From positions 75,750,109 through 75,814,108 of the forward strand of contig NC_066585.1 in the NCBI RefSeq assembly GCF_024323335.1: DNA of 64,000 nucleotides. Direction: 5' to 3'. The notes under the pieces were generated by a model that worked only from the letters and a program-made list of their open reading frames with translations, did no database searches and had not been told where the DNA came from. The position numbers were made by a program, and so were the translations under genes. The stretch is from Lathyrus oleraceus (lineage: Eukaryota > Streptophyta > Magnoliopsida > Fabales > Fabaceae). Below, piece after piece: positions 10,370-21,103 of this stretch. How positions within the stretch are numbered: the first letter of the stretch is position 1; each line of letters begins with the position of its first letter.

Positions 10370-11948
10370 TGTTGATTCTAAGTGTTGGCAGCAATTTTGG
10401 TAAAACAAAGAGTGTTCACAAGATGTCATGTGTGATGTCTTAACATGAGATATCCTATGTACCTGCTGGAGTTAAAGAACATGTGCAAGCAGGATTGTTT
10501 TAGAATGCCACATACAATGACAAGGCTTCTGATATTGGTTGTACCTGCTGGAGCTTAAATGGAAAGACATGTTCATGCAGGATTGTTTCAGATGACATAC
10601 ACAATGTCATGATATCTGATATGGTTGTACCTACTATAAAAAGAAATATGGATTATGCAGGATTTTTCCAGGATGTCAGGCCCGATGTCATGACATCCTG
10701 TACACAGAACATTCAATCTGAGTGTCTGGTGTTTTGTGATTGCACAATTAATGGCAATCATTGGATGATTGAAGATATGGCTAGCTGGCGCATTCAATCA
10801 TGGATTACAACCAGATTTACTTATTTTCCAAGGAGATCTATACAGCTGTTATAAAAAGATTTGGTTGGAAATAGATTTAGGGTTTTCAAGATGTCCAAGC
10901 CCAGCAGATTGCTTCTATAAAAAAGGGACTTAGAAAACCTGTTTGAACACACAACCAAGACTGAGCGAAATATAAAGAGAGAGCTAGGGTTTGTGTATGT
11001 TTAGTCGTAAGACTTGTAGGTCATTCAAGTCATCCATTGATGATTGAATTGGACTGGTTTGTGGTTGTAATTTGTAAGCCTCAAACAATGTAGAATTAGA
11101 GGTGTGTGTGAGGTAAACCTCCCAACCTGTGGGAAGGTTACCAGGTGTTTCTCAGTGCTTGAAAGCATGAGATTATTTGTAACTCAAAGCATGTAGGCAA
11201 GAGGTGTTATGTTCTTGAATGAAGCTGTGAAGCAAGTTCAAGTTGTTTATGCATTACATTGTAATTGTAGTGATAGGAATGGAAACTGGAGGTTTCTATC
11301 TAGGAGTTCCTAGGTATAGATTGCATTGGGTAGGGATTAAGTGAAGAGTTGTAAACGAGGGAGTTTAACTCTGAATTAATACTGCTGATAGTGGATCTTC
11401 TTCCTGGCTTGGTATGCCCCCAGAGTAGGTAATGTTGTACCGAACTGGGTTAACAATTACTGGTGTTTTTACCTTCTGCACTCTATATTCTGTCTGTTAT
11501 AACTCAGTCTGGTTTTAGTCTGTTTATGAAGGGAATAACAGACCTGACACATAGCCTGCAGTCTGAATGCAAAACAGAATGTTATGACATTCATCATTGT
11601 CTGATGATACTGAAGTATAGACTGGTTGGTCTGTTACAGTTCACCCATCTGTAATGTTGGAACAGGTGATGTTCAAATCAATGTTGAGACATTATGCTGA
11701 TAACTGGGCAGGATCAATAAACATAAGGGCTATGTTTAATCTCTACTGTGTCTTTGCACTAGATGGACAAGACTGAATGTTCTTCTCTCCATGGTGGTAT
11801 ATTAGCAGATGTCTTGACATATGTGACTGGGTGCATATGAGTATTGGGTTTTAATTTTTATAAATGTCTTGCTGTATTAGTAACAATGTTGGATCAGATG
11901 TCATGACTTCGTGTAGAACATCTGAACTCTGACTATACCAGAATTTCA
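10370..11948 (+). repeat. Element B 5' LTR (1579 bp)
   Basis: TGTTGATTC to GAATTTCA, equal in length to the 3' copy. A TATA box lies at 10915-10926. No gene is present; short open frames are repeated in the other LTR and are chance. Confidence 0.93.
10915..10926 (+). promoter_or_regulatory. TATA box of element B LTR
   Basis: CTATAAAAAAGG; the equivalent in the 3' LTR is at about 16396-16407. Confidence 0.55.
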
Positions 11949-11950
11949 AT

Positions 11951-11962
11951 TGGTATCAGAGC
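11951..11962 (+). other. Element B primer-binding site
   Basis: TGGTATCAGAGC two bases after the LTR end, the usual initiator tRNA-Met complement of plant copia elements. Confidence 0.9.
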
Positions 11963-14900
11963 AGGCATCCTGTTCTGTTTCTGGATGAGATCCATGGGTG
12001 ATACTTTCTAGTATCTTGCAAGGAGTTATGTTAGTATTGATGGTGGAACCTTTGGAAGGTTCTGTGATTCCCCTGAATGGTCTCTTGAAATAGGTGGTTG
12101 GACTATTCATGACAGGAACTGCGAGGTTGGCAATTGGCCTTTGTGTGGAACAACTGTGCTAGTATTGAAACATATTGAAACTTGGTATGTTTTTGGAGGC
12201 TGATCTGGTGAAGTGCGTGGTCATAGGTTGAGTTGTATTATGATTTCCGCTGCATAATACCTGGCTAAACTCAAACTCTGATGAAGTTTCCCCTCATGTG
12301 GATGAAAGGCTGGTGCATTCAAGATTTCATCATAATCTACTGAAGATGTCAAAGATACTTGAGTCTCCTCAAGTCCACTCATCATGACGTTCTCACTTCA
12401 GGATGATAAGAATCACCTGATCACTGATTCTTTTACTCTCTTGGGTAGTGTATATGAAGACCTTGAAGTCTTTCGAGGAGGGTTTGTTCCAAGGAGGTGG
12501 AACTAATGTTCTATGTGATGTTAGAACATGTTGTTCAACAAGTATGCAACTACTAGTTGAAGAGAAGATGTTGTTTAGGTGTCAAACAAAGGGATACTTT
12601 TGTTTGGAACCTACTCCTGACCTGGAAGAGGAGACATCTGTGTGTGCTAAGTTGACAAGGGTAGGGTCAACTGTGTGTGTGCTAAAGAAGGTCACTTTTA
12701 GACGTCTGGTCTCTAGAAGTGGAGCTGGTTGAAATATGACATTGTGCAACTTCCTGCTGTTTGTCCTATTCCTATGGATTGATCAGGGTTGGATAGTTGT
12801 TCCCTGAGGTACTATGCTATGGTGGAAGACAAGTCCCCTGGATGTTAGAAGTCAATAATGGGGTAACATTATTGCTATTTCATTTAAAAGGAGTGGGACC
12901 GTGAATCTCGTTATTCAAACACCACGCTCAGAAGTGGCAGTTCCTTCAAGGAGTGAGAATATGAAGATTCAGAGGTTGGTTGAGGTAGTATGCTCTGGCA
13001 ATGCATATCTACTATTGACTATTTTTTCCTAGTACTTATGGTTAGCTGGAGTCTGATTGGTGTGATTGGAGTAAGTATAGGTATAACTCATCGAGTTAGT
13101 TGACACTAGTAAGAATGTTGTATGTCATGTTGAGACATTTGTGTACAATGCATGGATATTGGTGTGGAGTTTCCATGATTGTTAGTTTGAGGGGGAGTTT
13201 TGGTTAACCTCCTCACGTTTGATCAGCCTAAGGTCTGGTTGGCTGTTGACCTATGTCACATGGGTTCTGGTGGTTGTGTGACACATTTGCAAGGAAGAAT
13301 TCATCTCTCTCATTCCTAAGGGTGAATTGAATCTGGGAAGATTTTTCAAAACTGTTGAGGTGCTTGCAAGCAGAAGATGTTGACACTAGAAGAGTATTTT
13401 CAAAGTATTCTTACGGTGGAAGTATCTGAAAGGAATATTGGGAAAGGATTTAAGATCAATGTCTACTTGTGCCAAGTACAAGTATTTAATCGATTATCCT
13501 TGGAGCTCAAGATAAATGATGTTTTTAAAAGGTGTTGGAACATCTCATCTTCAAGATCCTGTGCAGAATCACAGGAAGGATAATACATTGGTTTATGATC
13601 TATCACTTTGGTGGCAGCAAAAGCATATGATCTCTGAAAAGGTTTCCTGGCAAGAAACATGTTCAGCCTTGGTGTATACAAGAAGAAGAAAACATCATAG
13701 TCCTGATGGTGGTTACTTGGATCAGTTTACTTCTGATCTAGGTAAGGAAGTGCATTAGCTAATGCACACTATGGAGTCAAGAACAAGTGGCAGCAGTCTT
13801 GACATCATGGAAACAACTTTGCTTTAGGAAGTGGAATCCTTGGTATAGCTGAAGGGATAGTTTCTAACTAGTCCTTCTGAAGACTCATGCATCAGAGTGT
13901 CTGATGTCTTTGGAGAAGAAGCAGGGATTCATCGAGGTGTGAGCTTGGATGACTTAACTGCAAACCTGCAGGATGGAGGATGTTTACTCAAACTTGGTTC
14001 CACAATCAAGTCTATGAGAACATTGAACTCTTGTTCTGTGAAGGGAGGAAGTTCTTTCAAGTGGCAGAAGAAGGAGCTGAATTTAACAGCTAGATGTCAA
14101 AACACAATGTTGTGACATTTGGTTCAACATCAGAATCTTAGTTGGTGAAGTGGCACATCAACTTGAGATAGAAGGGTCTACAGGGTTGTAGATTGGATAC
14201 TTCAAAAAGATCGTTCTCGTTGCAGTTCTTTGGAGTTGCTGGATGGAGAGGATGTTACATGTTCATGTCTTAGAAAATCTAAGTTTTGTTCAACATGTAG
14301 CTTGAAGTTCAAGTCTCACTTGGAAGGTCAGAATATCTTTGGGAGAAGTCTGATAAACGTGGAGAGGTCAAAGAATGGCATTTAACTTTTTCATATGAGG
14401 ATTCATGAAGGAGGTAATCAACCAGTGGCAATTGGTCTATCTCAGAAGTGAGTTCGAAGAATCAAGATAATCAACATATGGCAGCTGATTACTCTTGAGG
14501 AAAGTCTGAGACAAATTACTTTTGTGCAGAAAAGTGGTAAGTTGAAGACAAAAGGAGGTGTTTTCTATTCATCTCTTGGAGCTTGTGGTAGGAGTTCTGA
14601 GCTATGTATGGAAGATTATCTCTTGTAATGGGATAAGAATGTATATGTCCCAATTTGTGTCTGGTTTCTTGAGGATCAAGCTAGTGACTTAGTGATATTT
14701 GAAGATTATCAGATGGTGTTATGTTGTGAAGGATGTCCTAACTTATGTTAGAACATTTTGTGAAGAGGTTTTCTGTTCTGGTTAGAAGAGAGATTGACAC
14801 AGAGTGTGGATGTGTTCAGCCAAGAGGGTTGAACAGAGGGTGTGCTCTTGAAGACATGAAGATGCATCTTATGTTTTCCATTCATCAAGTGGTCTGGGTT

Positions 14901-15837
14901 CTCTTTGAATCAGGAAGTATGTGAAGGTCCAACTTTGGGGTGTTGGATATGTTCATGTGTGATCTCCAAGTTTCAAGAGGAGAGTTGGTTGTTCATGACA
15001 GGGGGAGTTCTGTCTTTGCACTGCAAGTAATCATCAAGCTTGTGGTCTATGTGTTCTCAGATAACAAGGTATGGCACCTTGTTAGTTAGTGGGATGATGT
15101 GGTATGTGTCAAGGCTGAGTGAGCAGAAGAATGTCTGACCGGATGTCACGACATTGCCTTGGACAATATTGTTATTTCCTTCTGAAACTTACAGTCATAA
15201 GGAAATATGGATATGGTGTGTACTGCATGAATATTATGTTTTAACATGTTTAATGTTATAACATCTGTCCTGACATTCTCTGACAGACTAATTGACATTT
15301 ATTTTGTCTAATTGGTCACCTTTGGTCAATTTTGACTAAAAAGGGGGAGAAGTGTTGATATGGAAGCAGTTGTGGAGAGATGTATGTGGCTGGACAGAAG
15401 GACAACTATTATTGAAAGAAGTGCACAGATGCTAAAACAGAATGGTGTTCTGTTTACAGATGTCAAAGAGGATGTCTGATATGGTGCACAGGTGTTGATG
15501 TTGAAGCAGATGTCAGAATGACATTCTGGCTGGTACAAGTGCTGGAGTTACAGCAGCTGTTATTTGATGAATGCACAGATTTAGGGGGAGAAGAAGTACC
15601 CTTGTGCATTGTGCATTTGTGTGTCTTACTAGTTGCATCCATAACTAGTAATTCTGTTGTTGTTGCACAAATTTAGGGGGAGAAGAAGTACCCTTGTGCA
15701 TGTGTGTATTACTAGTAGCCATAGCTAGTAATTGTTTTGCTTCTGCTGCTGATTAAACTACTGTTAAGTTGTTTAAACTGCTGATAGTTTGCCTTGTAAA
15801 CAAAAAGGACAGATATATGTTTTAGCCAAAATTTGCC
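11963..15837 (+). other. Element B internal region, no recognisable genes
   Basis: About 3.9 kb. Open frames are at most about 100 codons (12448-12732, for example) and match no retroelement domain I know. The first 40 bp match the SIRE leader and then diverge where gag would start. The last 550 bp (from about 15280) match the SIRE 3' tail, including TTTTGACTAAAAAGGGGGAG. The middle 3.2 kb is of unknown origin. Confidence 0.75.
15581..15710 (+). repeat. Duplicated GGGGGAG tail segment in B
   Basis: TTAGGGGGAGAAGAAGTACC followed by CTTGTGCAT occurs at 15581 and again 92 bp later at 15673. Further GGGGGAG runs lie at 15340 and 15841. Extra polypurine tracts of this kind are seen in SIRE 3' regions. 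Confidence 0.8.
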
Positions 15838-15849
15838 AAAGGGGGAGTT
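15838..15849 (+). other. Element B polypurine tract
   Basis: AAAGGGGGAGTT immediately before the 3' LTR; expected plus-strand primer site. Confidence 0.88.
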
Positions 15850-17428
15850 TGTTGATTCTAAGTGTTGGCAGCAATTTTGGTAAAACAAAGAGTGTTCACA
15901 AGATGTCATGTGTGATGTCTTAACATGATATATCCTATGTACCTGCTGGAGTTAAAGAACATGTGCAAGCAGGATTGTTTCAGAATGCCACATACAATGA
16001 CAAGGCTTCTGATATTGGTTGTACCTGCTGGAGCTTAAATGGAAAGACATGTTCATGCAGGATTGTTTCAGATGACATACACAATGTCATGATATCTGAT
16101 ATGGTTGTACCTGCTATAAAAAGAAATATGGATTATGCAGGATTTTTCCAGGATGTCAGACCCGATGTCATGACATCCTGTACACAGAACATTCAGTATG
16201 AATGTCTGGTGTTTTGTGATTGCACAATTAATGGCAATCATTGGATGATTGAAGATATGGCTAGCTGGCGCATTCAATCATGGATTACAACCAGATTTAC
16301 TTATTTTCCAAGGAGATCTATACAGCTGTTATAAAAAGATTTGATTGGAAAATAGATTTAGGGTTTTCAAGATGTCCAAGACCAGCAGATTGCTACTATA
16401 AAAAGGGACTTAGAAAACCTGTTTGAACACACAACCAAGACTGAGCGAAATATAGAGAGAGAGCTAGGGTTTGTGTATGTTTAGTCGTAAGACTTGTAGG
16501 TCATTCAAGTCATCCATTGATGATTGAATTGGACTGATTTGTGGTTGTAATTTGTAAGCCTCAAACAATGTAGAATTAGAGGTGTGTGTGAGGTAAACCT
16601 CCCAACCTGTGGGAAGGTTACCAGGTGTTTCTCAGTGCTTGAAAGCATGAGATTATTTGTAACTCAAAGCATGTAGGCAAGAGGTGTTATGTTCTTGAAT
16701 GAAGCTGTGAAGCAAGTTCATGTTGTTTATGCATTACATTGTAATTGTAGTGATAGGAATGGAAACTGGAGGTTTCTATCTAGGAGTTCCTAGGTATAGA
16801 TTGCATTGGGTAGGGATTAAGTGAAGAGTTGTAAACGGGGGAGTTTAACTCTGAATTAATACTGTTGATAGTGGATCTTCTTCCTGGCTTGGTATGCCCC
16901 CAGAGTAGGTAATGTTGTACCAAACTGGGTTAACAATTATTGGTGTTTTTACCTTCTGCACTCTATATTCTGTCTGTTATAACTCAGTCTGGTTTTAGTC
17001 TGTTTATGAAGGGAATAACAGACCTGACACATAGCATGTAGTCTGAATGCAAAACAGAATGTTATGACATTCATCATTGACTGCTGATACTGAAGTATAG
17101 ACTGATTGGTCTGTTACAGTTCACCCATCTGTAATGTTGGAACAAGTGATGTTCAAATCAATGTTGAGACATCATGCTGATAACTGGGCAGGATCAATAA
17201 ACATAAGGGTTGTGTTTAATCTCTACTGTGTCTTTGCACTAGATGGACAAGACTGAATGTTCTTCTCTTCATGGTGGTATATTAGCAGATGTCTTGACAT
17301 CTGTGACTGGGTGCATATGAGTACTGGGTTTTAATTTTTATAACTGTCTTGCTATATTAGTAACAATGTTGGATCAGATGTCATGATTTCGTGTAGAACA
17401 TCTGAACTCTGACTATACCAGAATTTCA
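15850..17428 (+). repeat. Element B 3' LTR (1579 bp)
   Basis: Same length as the 5' LTR with about 2% differences. Ends GAATTTCA, followed by the CCATG duplication. Confidence 0.93.
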
Positions 17429-17433
17429 CCATG

Positions 17434-19123
17434 AATTTTTTTATATCCTTTTACAACCAGTATTGCCTTATAGGTATGTACCTTACCATCCATGTCAGTC
17501 TTCTTTTTGAAGAACCACTTGCATCCTATAGGGTTAACTCCTACAGGAGGCTCTACCAAGGTCCAAACCTAGTTTGTGTACATGGAATCCATTTCAGATT
17601 TCATGGCTTCTAGCCACTTCTCAGACTCGGGACCAGTTACGGCCTCTTGGTAGGTCACATGCTCATCTTGATCCATGAGTAACACATCACCTTGATCAGT
17701 TATGAGATATCCATATCTCTCAGGTAGGTGACCTATCCTACTTTACCTATGGTCTTGTTCTACTTGAGCAGGTTGCTCTTTCACAACTACTTGTGTTTCC
17801 TGCTCTAATTCCTCCATAGGTGTATCAATGCTTTGTGATTCTTGAATTTCTTCAATCTCTACTTTCCTCCCACTGATTCCTTTGGAAATAAAATCCTTTT
17901 CTAGGAAAAATCCAGTTCGAGTGACAAACACTTTGCCCTCAGAAGGATTGTAGAAGTAATACCCTCTTGTTTCTTTAGGATACCCCACAAATAAGCATTT
18001 ATCAGATTTGGGCTCAAGCTTAGTTGAAATTTATCGTTTCACATAAACTTCGCAACCCCAAATCTTCATGTAAGACATATGTGGTTTCTTACCACTCCAT
18101 ATCTCATATGGTACCTTCTCAACCTTTTTGGATGGAACACAGTTAAGTGTGTAAGTTGTTGTCAATAGTGCATGCCCCCAAAAGGATTTTTGAAGATCGG
18201 CGTGACTCATCATGGATCGGACCATGTCTAACAAGGTTTGATTCCTTCTCTCAGATACACTATTCCATTGGGGTGTTCCAAGAGGAGTAAGTTGGGATAG
18301 AATCCCACACTCTTTCATATGGTCATCAAACTCTAGGCTTAAATACTCACAACCTCGATCTGATCGAAGAGTTTTAATATTCTTATCTATTTGGTTTTGT
18401 ACTTCATTCTTGAATTCCTTAAACTTTTCAAAGGACTCTGATTTGTGCTTCATTAAATACACATAACCATATATACTGAAATCATCAGTAAATATGATGA
18501 AGTACTGAAAACCTTCTTTGGCTGGTATGTTCAATGGTCCATATACATCAGTATTTATGAGGGCCAAAAGATCATTAGCTCTTTCACATTTTCCTGTGAA
18601 TGGAGACTTTGTCATATTTCCAATTAAACAAGATGTGCATGTCTCATATGATTCATAATCAAAAGAGTCCAAGAGTCCATCTTTATGGAGTTTAGAAATG
18701 TGTTTCTCATTTATGTGGCCTAATCGACAATGCCAAAGGTAAGTTAGATTTAACTCATTAGGTTTAATCCTTTTAGTATTAATATTATAAATATGCATTT
18801 CAAGATCAAGGACATATAGTCCATTGTTCATTTGTGCGGTAGCATATAATATATCATTTAAATAAATAGAGCAACAATTATTCTTTATTATAAATGAAAA
18901 ACCAAACTTGTCTAAACAAGAAACAAAAATAATATTCATGCTAATTGCAGGTACATAATAACAGTTCTCTAACTGATTTATTAAATCACTAGGTAAAGTC
19001 AATACAAAATTCCTACGGCTAAAGCATCAACCTTTTCTTCATTGCCAACTCGTAGGTAAACATCACCTTTTTCCAAATCTCTACTCCTTTTTAGCCCCTG
19101 CACATTGGTACAAATGTGAGAAC
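17434..19123 (-). pseudogene. pol: Element A integrase and N-terminal RT
   Basis: From high to low coordinate: the start of the gag-pre-integrase region beyond the protease junction, then 19002-18031 with the zinc-binding HHCC set (LWHCRLGHINEKH and CTSC), and the integrase core with its Asp-Asp-Glu residues in INTDVYG, LRSDRG and NSVSERRNQ. The WGHALLTTTYTLN and IWGCEVYVKR segments follow. A broken linker (17988-17743, YYFYNPSEGKVFVTRTGFFLE) leads to the RT N terminus (17434-17740, GCKWFFKKKTDMDG). Frames are interrupted at several points. Insertion C cuts the protease just before 19123; insertion B cuts the RT at 17434. Confidence 0.88.
19119..19123. repeat. Target-site duplication of C, left copy (AGAAC)
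   Basis: Perfect match to 27536-27540. Confidence 0.95.
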
Positions 19124-19802
19124 TGTAACACCCTTCTAAATACCCCAATTATTTAATTAAAATAACAAAGTGTCAATCAGAGTAATATGCAATCAAGGGT
19201 GTCACACAGTTACTACACACCATTCACCAATATAACGGTCATGCTCTTTTATTAATTCAAAACATAAGCATTTGCATAAAACGCAGTGGATAGAAATCTC
19301 ATCAATCATGTAAAACTTCACATGTAAAATGGTTCATAACTAACAATAAAACGTTTAAAACAAGTTAAAACATCCCATCCCGATGTTACATCTATCAGAG
19401 CACGACCCACTAAGGAGACTACACTAGACTCCAAGCATTAGCTTCTACTCAACTCATTGCTCGTTACCTGAAAAATAGTTGTAAGGGTGAGTTCCTCAAT
19501 CAATATAATAAGCATTATAAATTATCATGTCATGTTAAGTAAATAACACATTTCATCACCCAAATCAGACTACACATTCAGCAACGGCAATATCAACTCA
19601 ATCATACTCATACTCAATGTCAACACAACCACACGTGTAATATTGGAATACATCCATTCATATTATACGCCATACATACATTATGCAATGAGACCCCACA
19701 CATGCGGTACCGACTATTCTTGAACATATAGTTCAAGCTCACCGATCAAATCCAGATACGGCTACTAAGCTCACTAGTCCCACTCATTTGAGACCTAGTG
19801 AC

Positions 19803-20010
19803 TCACTCACTAATTCCTCACCATGGGAATTAGCTACAGCCCCAAAGGCTATGCTATGCACACTAATCATCTAGCATGCAGACATCAACAACAAATCTAC
19901 AATAATTCACTCACTAATTCCTCACCATGGGAATTAGCTACAGCCCCAAGGCTATGCTATGCACGCTAATCATCTAGCAAATGCAACATCAACAACAATC
20001 CACAATGGAC
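19803..20010. repeat. 104-bp tandem duplication in C LTR
   Basis: ACTCACTAATTCCTCACC recurs at 19805 and 19909, with the rest of each unit nearly identical. It is repeated in the 5' LTR at about 26277-26484. Confidence 0.88.
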
Positions 20011-20284
20011 ACATGCTCACACTCTAAGCCATACAACAGCCCATTCACAAATACATGCATACTATATACATTCGCAACGTTATGCATATCATCATACATC
20101 ATCAACACATTTGTCAAAACATCATATCATCTCAAATAAATGAACACAGTATTAGCACACTCTACTAATACCTATACTGCTCAGAACAGCGGGAAATAAT
20201 CCCTACCATATCACACACTGATATAGGCAACCACCAATTAGGCACACAACATTTAAACTAACAATTTTTCCACTCTGCAACAGC

Positions 20285-20480
20285 GTTAACCGGTTAACGC
20301 CCTGGGTTAACCGGTTAACGCAGGCAAAACACGCTTATTGCCCAAAACTTAACAGTGTTAACCGGTTAACGCCCTGGGTTAACCGGTTAACGCAGGCAAA
20401 ACAGCACTAATTCTCAACTCGTAACAGTGTTAACCGGTTAACACCCTGGGTTAACCGGTTAACGCAGACAAAACAGTAGT
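20285..20480. repeat. TTAACCGGTTAA palindrome array, C 3' LTR
   Basis: Three repeats of about 70 bp, each with two palindromes. The best reads GCGTTAACCGGTTAACGC, an 18-bp perfect palindrome. The pairs are separated by CCCTGGG or a close variant. Confidence 0.92.
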
Positions 20481-21103
20481 TCCTGCGCTAACACAAAGCA
20501 GAATGCAGAATTCTCCGCATTTTCCGCCGTTAGAGGACTTCCGGACCTCCGATTCCAATTCCGTAAAAAGCTATACGTTAGGGAAATTACAACACACTCA
20601 ATTACAGGTTCAATTTCAGTTTTTTACACAACATATCCATCACAATTTTCAGCATTCGACAATCCCAATTAGGGTCAATTCAACGGTTTATCACTACCCA
20701 TTACATGCTAACCCATAATACCCATTAAACGACGATAACCCCCCTTACCTGAGTTAATCCGGCAATCTCTAAGCTCCAAGCTCTTCTCTTCTCCAATCTT
20801 CTTCCTCTTGCTCTGCCTCTTTGCCCTTTCTCCTCTTTCTCAATCGCTTCTCTGTTTCACGTGAAAACCTTTTCTTTACCAATTGGGCTCTTTTTCTTTA
20901 CTTCACACTTATATATTTTCCAATTTATTTTATTATCCCAATAAAATAATAATTCAATAATTCCAAAATAATAATAATAATAATCCAATTATCTAATTAA
21001 ATTAATAAATATATTATTAACTTAATTTAAATAATTACCATATTATTATCGGGGTGTTACAACTCTCCCCCACTAAAAGAGTTTTCGTCCTCGAAAACAT
21101 ACC

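Larger units (their letters stand above)
10370..17428 (+). mobile_element. Element B: non-autonomous LTR element with SIRE-type ends
   Basis: 7059 bp with two 1579-bp LTRs (10370-11948 and 15850-17428), a PBS at 11951, a polypurine tract before the 3' LTR, and a perfect CCATG duplication. The LTR start (TGTTGATTCTAAGTGTTGG), LTR end (TACCAGAATTTCA), post-PBS leader (GAGCAGGCATCCTG) and 3' tail with repeated GGGGGAG closely resemble those of SIRE element E. The 3.9-kb interior shows no gag, protease, integrase, RT or RNase H motif in any frame. I infer a large retrotransposon derivative mobilised by SIRE proteins. By eye the two LTRs differ at about 34 positions (about 2%). Confidence 0.9.
19124..21061 (-). 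repeat. Element C 3' LTR (1938 bp)
   Basis: Holds a 104-bp tandem duplication (about 19803-20010), six GTTAACCGGTTAAC palindromes in three 70-bp repeats (20285-20480), and a TATA box AATATATAAG (minus) at 20908-20917. The U3 tip is very AT-rich. The small open frame at 20503-20718 recurs in the other LTR and is not a gene. Confidence 0.95.

Noticed and set aside
10609..10854. 81-codon ORF repeated with an extension at 15963-16334
   Set aside because: It sits in the paired LTRs of element B; no protein similarity.
12448..14115. Small ORFs in element B (94, 68, 80 and 72 codons)
   Set aside because: No conserved motif, no start context and no homology that I recognise. Treated as chance frames in non-coding interior.
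20503..20718. 71-codon ORF duplicated at 26977-27192
   Set aside because: It lies in both LTRs of element C, so duplication reflects the LTR pair, not a gene family.
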